Shown: piece by piece, positions 8,301 to 12,609 of the stretch
Numbering within the stretch: position 1 is the stretch's first letter
Layout of the letters: the number at the start of each line of letters is the position of its first letter
Source: Verrucomicrobia bacterium UBA3750
GTDB lineage: Bacteria; Verrucomicrobiota; Kiritimatiellia; RFP12; UBA1067
Assembly: GCA_002371755.1 (NCBI GenBank)
Contig: DFGM01000089.1
Coordinates: 1-12,609, forward strand
DNA length: 12,609 bases
Direction of reading: 5' to 3'
Translations under genes and position numbers: made by a program
Notes under the pieces: model-generated
What the model was told of the DNA's origin: nothing
The model's database searches: none
What the model saw: the letters and a program-made list of their open reading frames with translations, nothing else

Positions 8301-8452
8301 GTGGCAAGCGTCACAGGCCGCCGCGAGATCTCATCGGACCGCTCGAACGGCGCACGGGAGACCGGCAGCGGCGGGAGACTTCCTGATGCGCCGATAGCGA
8401 AAAACGCGGCTACTCCAAAAATGACGGCAGAGCCGAAAACGGGGAAACGCAT
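5372..8452 (-). CDS. Secreted multidomain protein: CBM4/9-like module plus clan GH-A-like TIM barrel (putative glycoside hydrolase)
   Basis: 1026 residues with a signal peptide (about 1-24). Residues about 37-268 form an unrecognised beta-rich region. Residues about 300-459 look like a CBM4/9-type carbohydrate-binding module (NLLANGSFEQGLVGW at 301-315, ending VVVDGVRVE). Residues about 478-575 look like a beta-sandwich linker domain. Residues about 585-920 look like a TIM barrel of clan GH-A type: YNEED at 700-704 (candidate acid/base E702 after N701, as in the strand-4 Asn-Glu motif), AVHAYG at 787-792 (strand 6) and PVMFSEG at 825-831 (candidate nucleophile E830, strand 7). The C-terminal about 925-1005 resembles the beta-sandwich that often follows such barrels. 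I cannot place it in a numbered GH family. A GAGG site lies 6 nt before the ATG, only 12 bp after the LamG gene stops. Two translated repeats bracket the CBM-like module. Confidence 0.75.
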   Translation of the reverse strand: MRFPVFGSAVIFGVAAFFAIGASGSLPPLPVSRAPFERSDEISRRPVTLATWPFHPQGGWTLLGEERLTTWAEFRSGDKSVVANGYEGRIHTVGRTGFGKLVFYRGGSESATLAERDKSDIYARELLSWLEIRALDGSKQYSRYMECYSNATIRVDEKAARVDWTRPCNGAAARYSLVPAGDGKLALEWETPSAPVEFRLYLCGSSTNGQHGVENGTRIYVNRDRETDRVEIAFPDGTARAEGTSAYVWRTDAASGRVMIDLCGSTVIANSSTPNSSTPNSGIIDFWAEDALDVPPDPTGNLLANGSFEQGLVGWNYWWGGEPWFMVAATGGPLESITDEAKVGDKALRMRRSKTRDMYEILQSAPMSIMPGVEHALSAWVKRASGEQGEAKIVFTVDPVARRFNLVTKPDGSEAKLILPLADYEWHFVEMPFVSECGDCKIVMSGSGAAVVVDGVRVERAGTREQGTVGRAAPARRNVEARLETSNPDNLLHFGDAINARLVLSGSDGAKGAVRVTIRNFYNEIVYDKTLSFALPTNKVLPLDIDQEKLGTGVFVLGVEFEGYRAPYQRFAILKPLGGKHRTADFYLQLGWYEKSSNGEKLADYARDLGIMATNWRTNGRFADTNAPETQLRKKCGFANRLHTVSSELAAMYPDLCKPGMPCHPKSLTNAVPEKVAFIEKAAYEVGLKAAPDDNWWAFYNEEDAELATIRYAKTHEERLKACEDWFQYQYVCWKGLKRAFDERGIALMYAPTHGCCYYNPDWHGRDTMDCYMEVAGSHGFRYDFIAVHAYGAIDGSFLGKFDRDENASILLARMAEYGYPETTPVMFSEGFNILPFYMPRWGAVAFADAYSNGGPASLDLGWREFLQAGAMARLYIMDLKYWPRLKNSHTWQHRLVADAQMSPFMWNMVPNTLGRILPSPKFLGDVKRDGWRAYVFRQGGYGVAAVWTNERQAELGRKKGMTLSVNLPEDVRFVDLMGNRRAAPSRDEGGAMAIPLTPAPLFIVSRDAEGLLKAFENCERKSRNE
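7024..7078. repeat. Composite element: palindrome plus degenerate heptamer array inside a coding sequence
   Basis: On the coding strand four degenerate heptamers (7051-7078; best unit TTCCCTG on the + strand) are followed by a hairpin, GGCGGGCAG-CTC-CTGCTCGCC (7024-7044), whose 9-bp stem pairs fully with one G-U wobble. The whole unit is translated in frame as residues about 461-476 (AGTREQGT then VGRAAPARR). It sits in the linker after the CBM-like module. Dispersed palindromes of this look occur in REP-type and Rickettsia-palindromic-element-type repeats; membership in any family is inference. Confidence 0.6.
7614..7643. repeat. 15-bp tandem repeat encoding SSTPN units
   Basis: Two 15-bp copies that differ at one base (TTGGGAGTGGAGGAG and TTTGGAGTGGAGGAG on the + strand) lie head to tail. 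They encode the repeated pentapeptide SSTPN at residues about 271-280 of the GH-A-like protein, just before its CBM-like module. The period is a multiple of three, so copy number can change without a frameshift. Ser/Thr/Pro/Asn content is typical of a flexible linker. Confidence 0.75.
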
Positions 8453-8464
8453 CTTAGCCTCATA

Positions 8465-10075
8465 TTACCTGAACACGATCGTTAAACCGGGCACATTCTC
8501 CGCCCGCAGAAACTGGTTGGGCGTGAGCGCCTCTGCGGAGATGCGCAGCTCGTCGATAAGACCTTTGTAGCCCAGCCCCAATTGCATGGTCATCTCGTCA
8601 TATGAGAATTTGATCTGCCCGTCAACTGTCTTCGTGTTGGCCAGATTCCTGCCCACATAAGTGATAACATCGGTCTTGCTGCTGTCTGTCTCGTTCGGCT
8701 TGAATGTAGCCGCGACATGATGCCATTTGCCGTCCAGCAGACCATCGCCGACGAGAGTAGTGATACCATTGGCCATGAAATACAACTTACCCGACACAAA
8801 GATAAACTGCCATGCGACATGGCTCGAATCCTGCATGAACTTTATGGGGCCATACCAATCACTCTGCGACTCGGACGACTTCATCCAAAACTCGATTGTT
8901 CCCGATGTCCGCGGGGTTCCGTCAAGCTGCTTGTGGAGAAAATAAGTGTCAAGGGGCTTGCTTAATCCCTTTCCGTATATGGCGCACTGCGGGTTAATGC
9001 CGTTGAAGGAAATCGACTTCTCGTTCGACTTCGTGAAAATGGGGCCGCCCTGTCCGTCGCGGATAACGGCACCGGGGACTTCATCGGAAAACCCTGGCAC
9101 AACGCTCCCTGACCCAGCCCAAAATGTACCAGCGCAAAGCGAACTATAGGCGGAGGAAGCATTGGCTGTCCCGTCATCGAACGTCACGTATGACAACGTA
9201 CCAGTTCCGGGACCATGCTTTTTCAGAAACTGCGCCGGAGACAAAGCGCTGTTCGACCAGCGGAATTCGCCGATTGAAACGCCGCGCGAAGGATTTGAGA
9301 ATATCCCTGTCGCACCGCTAAACTCTGCGCCGATCGTGAGGGGTCCGGTGCCGCTTCGCGGCGCAAAGCTGTCAACACCTTTGTCCGTGTAGTCAAGATA
9401 GCGTCTCAAAGGCCACGATGCTCCACTTGTCACCACATACGCCAAATGATGCCATTCACCATCCGCGATGTCGCCAATTCCCCATATTCTGTTTTCTTGA
9501 CCATCAGTGTCATAATAGGTGAAACATATAACGCTATTAAACCACCGTAATTCCCATGCTGGAGCATTGTCAGAGGCGGAAATCGACTTGCAGACGAGCG
9601 TCTGGGCGGCGGACTTCACGAAGCCCGCATCCGGGTCGAGGCGGATCGTCAGCTCCAATGTAAAAGATCCAGTGCTCAGCTCGCCACTAGATGTTTCCTG
9701 GACTTGCACCGCACCGCCTTCTTTTGTTGTGGCATCGCCGGATACCTCGGCAGGCGTAGTAAACTTGATAGCTCCGTCGGCGGATGTCGCCACTGCGCCG
9801 GAAATTGGATCGTAGATGCGATAGCTGTACGGATACCCGCCGGCCGCGGCCGGCATGTGCGATGAATCGGCATCCAGCGCCGCTGCCCCGTGGCGGATGC
9901 TGTAAACCGTAGCATCAAGCTTACCTGGATTGGCCTTGTTGACGACGGTCGTTTCCTTTGAGACGGAAGTCCCGGCATCGCCGAGAGCGTCGAAGTCGTA
10001 CCACACGACCGTGTCGGCGATTGCGGACAACGCCATTGCATTTCCGAGAATTGCTGCTGCGAACAACTTTTTCAT
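8465..10075 (-). CDS. Secreted protein with two LamG/concanavalin A-like domains
   Basis: 536 residues with a clear signal peptide (MKKLFAAAILGNAMALSAIA). Two LamG-type jelly-roll domains follow. The first spans about 22-285, with the hallmark DGEWHHLAYVV at 205-215 and closing VSIGEFRWSNSALSPAQFL at 266-284. The second spans about 296-525, with DGKWHHVAATF at 448-458 and closing GLIDELRISAEALTPNQFL at 505-523. No catalytic acid pair or other enzyme domain is visible, so the likely role is glycan or protein binding at the surface, or holding substrate for the neighbouring enzymes. AAAGGAG lies 8 nt before the ATG, and the gene starts 31 bp after the six-hairpin gene stops. A structural or adhesin function is possible. 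Domain call is firm, role is inferred. Confidence 0.85.
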   Translation of the reverse strand: MKKLFAAAILGNAMALSAIADTVVWYDFDALGDAGTSVSKETTVVNKANPGKLDATVYSIRHGAAALDADSSHMPAAAGGYPYSYRIYDPISGAVATSADGAIKFTTPAEVSGDATTKEGGAVQVQETSSGELSTGSFTLELTIRLDPDAGFVKSAAQTLVCKSISASDNAPAWELRWFNSVICFTYYDTDGQENRIWGIGDIADGEWHHLAYVVTSGASWPLRRYLDYTDKGVDSFAPRSGTGPLTIGAEFSGATGIFSNPSRGVSIGEFRWSNSALSPAQFLKKHGPGTGTLSYVTFDDGTANASSAYSSLCAGTFWAGSGSVVPGFSDEVPGAVIRDGQGGPIFTKSNEKSISFNGINPQCAIYGKGLSKPLDTYFLHKQLDGTPRTSGTIEFWMKSSESQSDWYGPIKFMQDSSHVAWQFIFVSGKLYFMANGITTLVGDGLLDGKWHHVAATFKPNETDSSKTDVITYVGRNLANTKTVDGQIKFSYDEMTMQLGLGYKGLIDELRISAEALTPNQFLRAENVPGLTIVFR

Positions 10076-10106
10076 GGGTATTTCTCCTTTGTGGTGTTAA
10101 ATTTGT

Positions 10107-11879
10107 TCAATACAACACTTCGAAATCGGCAACGCCGCCCGTCGGCGTGACGACGGCATCGACATATCTGGATTCGCCGACGGTTGTGAGCGCAAAAGCC
10201 GTTTCTTCGCCGTTTACAAGGAGTGTTTTCGGCGTCTTGTCTTCGGGAAGCAGAATGTGCGCGGCTATCTTTTTCGCCGGGCTCTTGACGTTGCATCTGA
10301 GACCCCAAGGACGGACGATGTAGCGGACATCGACATACTTCTTGGACACCTCGTACCCAGTCACGTACCGAAGCTCCGTGTAGGGCGTCACGCACCAGCG
10401 CGGCGAGAACTCGATGTCATCGTAGCCTGTTCCGGCGTCAACGATCCCGGCAAGTCCCTCTTCGATCGCATCGAGAAGCGCCGCCGCGCCCCAAGCGCTC
10501 GGACCGGCGTCTGCAGATATGGGACCGCCCGTCTTCCGATCGTAAAGAAAATAGATATCCTTGTCCTTTTCCACTTTGCGCATCCATCGCGCAATGATGT
10601 CCCAGGCATATTCCTCGCGCCCGTTGCAAAACGCACCCTTGGCAAGCTCGCCCGCCGTGAACGGCGAGATCGCGCCGTTCACGTATTCACCCGGTTTATA
10701 CCGGTTGAAGGAAGGCTCGTAGGCGGGGTCTATCGTGAAGAACTCGGAGAATGTTCCCGCCATCCTGCCGCGTTCGATGAATGCGTCGATGACGGCGCGG
10801 CACTCGTCGCCAGTCAAGATGCCGCGATTGAGCGCGTAGGCATCGGAAATCGAAAGACGGTTCGCTTCGTTTGAATCAAGCGGTTTCGCGCCGCGCACGG
10901 GCAGCTGATGGACGAAGAAACGTCCGTTCCAGAGATGCTTCATGATGTTTTCACGCAGCGTCGCGGCGCGAGAGTCCCATTCCGCAGCTTTCGTCTCGTT
11001 GCAAAGACGCCGGTTCATCCACGCAAGCTGCTTCATCGCCTGATAGACGCCCGTGTTGTCGCCATGCATCGCGCAAAGCGGTTTCCCTGCCCGGCGGCGG
11101 TCGCTTCCACTCGCAGGGTCGTTGGTAAAGTCCCACGTGTCGATGGTGTAGGGGCGGATGCACAAACCGAGAGATTCCTCCCAGCGCATCGGATCGCTCG
11201 TCATGTAGTCTACGCCCTTCTCCAGCGCGGGCAAGACGGATGCAAGCCATTTGTCGTCGCCGGTCATGCGATAGTATTGCCATGCGCCTTCGACGACAAG
11301 ATACTCGACATCGGCCTCCACTTCAAGCCGGACGAGCGCCATATTGTCTTCGGGATAAAGACGCGAAGATTCCGGGCCGACATACGTCCAGTGGTAGTCG
11401 TCAATCTGCTTGACCAGCTCGAAGAACTGTCCGTCGCCGCGCTGCGTATCTATGATGAGCTGCAGGAACGACAGCGGATCGTACTCCCAGTGCTTCCATC
11501 CCTTCATTATCTGCACATGGTCGCGTATCCAGTTTGGATTACAGGCTATCACCTTGCCATCTATAAACAAAAGCCGCCTGTTGACCGTCACCGTGTCGCG
11601 AAGCTTTTTCATGAAGAGCCCGAGCCGCGCATCCGGCGTTGCCACGACGCCTGGCAGCGCAAATTCCGGATTGTTGTAGAGTCCGCTCCTGATTTTCGTC
11701 TCGCGTCTCGGCATGGGGTTCTCGAAAGGAATACGATGAGCGTCGTTGATGTCAAGACTGAACGGACTTGGACATTCAGGCTTCGGTAGCGGCGGCAAGT
11801 CTGCCGCGAAGCAGCCCGCCGCGATTGCGACGGTGCCCAATGCGACAACAATCGCCGCATTTACGCTCTTGACGGCCAT
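10107..11879 (-). CDS. Exported six-hairpin ((alpha/alpha)6 barrel) glycosidase-like protein
   Basis: 590 residues from the ATG at 11879, chosen because AAAGGAGG lies 3 nt upstream and a signal peptide starts there; a frame open 20 codons further upstream includes the 5' leader. The N-terminus has a hydrophobic stretch ending IAAGCFAA, which could be a weak lipobox (Cys23) or an ordinary signal peptidase site. The body resembles six-hairpin glycosidases: NWIRDHVQ at 116-123, TIDTWDFTN near 245-253, PGEYVNGAISPFTAGELAKG near 396-415, and GPSAWGAAALLDAIEEGLAG at 459-478, followed by a beta-sandwich to the C-terminus (VDVRYIVRPWGLRCNV near 516-531). Similar barrels occur in GH15, GH63 and GH78, but I cannot assign a family or name the catalytic acids; D120, D247, D250, E379 and E398 lie in conserved-looking segments. 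First gene of the operon. Confidence 0.75.
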   Translation of the reverse strand: MAVKSVNAAIVVALGTVAIAAGCFAADLPPLPKPECPSPFSLDINDAHRIPFENPMPRRETKIRSGLYNNPEFALPGVVATPDARLGLFMKKLRDTVTVNRRLLFIDGKVIACNPNWIRDHVQIMKGWKHWEYDPLSFLQLIIDTQRGDGQFFELVKQIDDYHWTYVGPESSRLYPEDNMALVRLEVEADVEYLVVEGAWQYYRMTGDDKWLASVLPALEKGVDYMTSDPMRWEESLGLCIRPYTIDTWDFTNDPASGSDRRRAGKPLCAMHGDNTGVYQAMKQLAWMNRRLCNETKAAEWDSRAATLRENIMKHLWNGRFFVHQLPVRGAKPLDSNEANRLSISDAYALNRGILTGDECRAVIDAFIERGRMAGTFSEFFTIDPAYEPSFNRYKPGEYVNGAISPFTAGELAKGAFCNGREEYAWDIIARWMRKVEKDKDIYFLYDRKTGGPISADAGPSAWGAAALLDAIEEGLAGIVDAGTGYDDIEFSPRWCVTPYTELRYVTGYEVSKKYVDVRYIVRPWGLRCNVKSPAKKIAAHILLPEDKTPKTLLVNGEETAFALTTVGESRYVDAVVTPTGGVADFEVLY

Positions 11880-11882
11880 AAT

Positions 11883-11890
11883 CCTCCTTT
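11883..11890 (-). promoter_or_regulatory. Ribosome binding site AAAGGAGG of the first operon gene
   Basis: A full AAAGGAGG sequence lies 3 nt before the ATG at 11879. It decides that start over the upstream in-frame ATGs at 11921 and 11906, which have no comparable site. The short spacing matches the 4-nt spacing seen at the GH29-GH16 gene. Confidence 0.75.
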
Positions 11891-11891
11891 T

Positions 11892-11921
11892 CTCCGCATG
11901 TTTCATATCCGCATGTTTCAT
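11892..11921 (-). repeat. Tandem 15-bp repeat in the operon leader
   Basis: Two adjacent copies of ATGAAACATGCGGAT (the second ends in G) lie between the predicted transcription start and the ribosome binding site of the first operon gene. Each copy begins with an ATG in frame with that gene and would encode MKHAD and MKHAE. They look like a recent slippage duplication, or a repeated leader element. The first copy begins almost exactly at the predicted +1. Confidence 0.7.
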
Positions 11922-11927
11922 AAGTAC

Positions 11928-11936
11928 ATTATAACA
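11928..11936 (-). promoter_or_regulatory. Extended -10 promoter element (TGTTATAAT) of the glycan operon
   Basis: The minus strand carries TGTTATAAT, a perfect TATAAT with an upstream TGn, placing +1 at about 11921. No good -35 hexamer is present at 16-18 bp spacing (GTGCAT at 17), which is common in extended -10 or activator-dependent promoters. It lies 49-57 bp upstream of the first gene's ATG. It is the only convincing promoter seen ahead of the five-enzyme run. The stretch between it and the upstream oxidoreductase gene holds no other gene. Confidence 0.6.
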
Positions 11937-11954
11937 CATTCCCGCAAATCATGC

Positions 11955-11983
11955 ACTATCTTAAATCGGAAGTATACTATCTT
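11955..11983 (-). promoter_or_regulatory. Candidate activator site: AAGATAGT direct repeats 21 bp apart
   Basis: Two identical AAGATAGT octamers on the minus strand occupy 11983-11976 and 11962-11955. Their start-to-start distance of 21 bp is two helical turns, so a dimer could contact one face of the DNA. The proximal copy touches the expected -35 position and the distal copy follows an A-tract. An 8-bp palindrome, AGTATACT (11971-11978), overlaps the distal copy. This layout fits an activator that substitutes for the missing -35, but no regulator gene is in view. Confidence 0.4.
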
Positions 11984-12063
11984 TTTTAGGAAACGTATCA
12001 GAACCCCCAAGCGAGGCCGTCTGAAGAGTGCGTCCCCCTGGCAAAACCAAGCGGCCATTCATG

Positions 12064-12609
12064 TCAAACCGTCAACACCACCTTGCCGCGGTTTTCGCCG
12101 CGCTCGAGGATCGCGTGGGCTTCAGTCGCCTCGGCGATTGGCATCACCTTGTGGACGAACGGCACGAACTTCCGCGCCTCGAACGCCGGATACACGTCAC
12201 GGACAAGCCCTGCGAGAATCTGCGCCTTCTCCTCCGGTGTGCGGCTGCGAAGGGTCGAGCCGATGACGCGCAGATTCTTGCGCCAAAGCAGATTGACATC
12301 GAGCGTCGTCTCGGGTCCAGCCATCGACGCGAGCGAAATCCATCGTCCGCGATACGGCATCGTCGCGATGCACTTGCCCATGAGCGGTCCGCCCACAGGG
12401 TCGATTGCGACATTCGGCGGATTCTCCGTCAAGGTCTTCACGAGGTCGTCCTTGAAGCGGTTCGAGACGACATCCGCGCCGACACCTTTGCAGAATTCGC
12501 CGTTTTCGTCGGAGGCGACCTGCGCAACGACTTTTGCGCCGAAGACATGCTTCGCGAGCTGGATCGTCGCAACGCCGAGTCCGCCCTCGCCGCCGTTGAT
12601 GAAGAACGT
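12064..12609 (-). CDS. Quinone oxidoreductase-like / zinc-type MDR dehydrogenase, C-terminal part
   Basis: 181 residues are visible; the frame is open to the window edge, so the gene is cut off at its 5' side. The first visible segment, FFINGGEGGLGVATIQLAKH, is the glycine-rich nucleotide-binding turn of the medium-chain dehydrogenase/reductase fold, followed by GAKVVAQVAS (end of strand 2 of the Rossmann fold) and a VGADVV segment. Later parts (DPVGGPLM, GRWISLASM, NLLWRKNLRVIGSTLRSRTPEEK, EAHAILERGENRGKVVLTV) match NADPH:quinone oxidoreductase family members, which reduce quinones or enones with NADPH. The family is cytosolic, unlike the exported operon proteins. It ends at TGA with 184 bp before the next gene, so it is probably a separate transcription unit. 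The N-terminal catalytic domain lies outside the window. Confidence 0.85.
   Translation of the reverse strand, partial: TFFINGGEGGLGVATIQLAKHVFGAKVVAQVASDENGEFCKGVGADVVSNRFKDDLVKTLTENPPNVAIDPVGGPLMGKCIATMPYRGRWISLASMAGPETTLDVNLLWRKNLRVIGSTLRSRTPEEKAQILAGLVRDVYPAFEARKFVPFVHKVMPIAEATEAHAILERGENRGKVVLTV

Noticed and set aside
10908..11789. 293-codon open frame on the + strand opposite the six-hairpin gene
   Set aside because: Composition (His/Arg/Val-rich) and position fit a complementary-strand artefact.
12001..12063. Possible terminator after the oxidoreductase gene
   Set aside because: GGCCG/CGGCC arms exist but are about 32 nt apart and no T-run follows on the minus strand; not a convincing intrinsic terminator.
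1..12609. CRISPR array, tRNA, rRNA or insertion sequence
   Set aside because: No regularly spaced direct repeats, no tRNA-like cloverleaf, no rRNA-like stretch and no transposase frame were seen.

Overview
The window reads as one long, minus-strand operon for breaking down a complex glycan, followed (at the high-coordinate end) by the 3' part of an unrelated-looking oxidoreductase gene. GC content is high. The genes are dense and exported, with strong AAAGGAGG-type ribosome binding sites. There is no SusC/SusD pair, TonB-dependent transporter or regulator. Together with the LamG/GH29/esterase repertoire, this suggests a bacterium of the PVC group (Kiritimatiellota, Lentisphaerota or Verrucomicrobiota), possibly a gut or marine uncultured genome. 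That placement is inference from style, not from a marker gene.

Reading in the direction of transcription (from about 11,930 down to 44): a promoter region with a perfect extended -10 element and a pair of direct repeats spaced 21 bp; a six-hairpin-type glycosidase-like protein (10107-11879); a protein with two LamG domains (8465-10075); a large protein with an N-terminal beta-rich region, a CBM4/9-like module and a clan GH-A-like TIM barrel (5372-8452); a double esterase joining an SGNH/GDSL hydrolase to a sialate O-acetylesterase-type domain (2533-5379, starting inside the previous gene); an uncatalogued 42-codon reading frame with its own ribosome binding site (2342-2470); and a GH29 alpha-L-fucosidase fused to a GH16 endo-glycanase (44-2308). 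All five large proteins begin with signal peptides, so the pathway should act in the periplasm or outside the cell.

Taken together the genes would remove acetyl groups (two esterase centres), remove fucose (GH29), cut the backbone (GH16), and act with two further putative glycosidases and two kinds of glycan-binding module. Acetylated, fucosylated polysaccharides or mucin-type glycans are plausible targets, but the sequence does not fix the substrate.

The most unusual structural theme is short tandem repeats: heptamer arrays lie downstream of the operon, inside the fucosidase barrel, and in a linker of the GH-A-like protein. The linker array is joined to a palindrome and the whole element is translated in frame. 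A second, 15-bp repeat sits on the other side of the CBM-like module.
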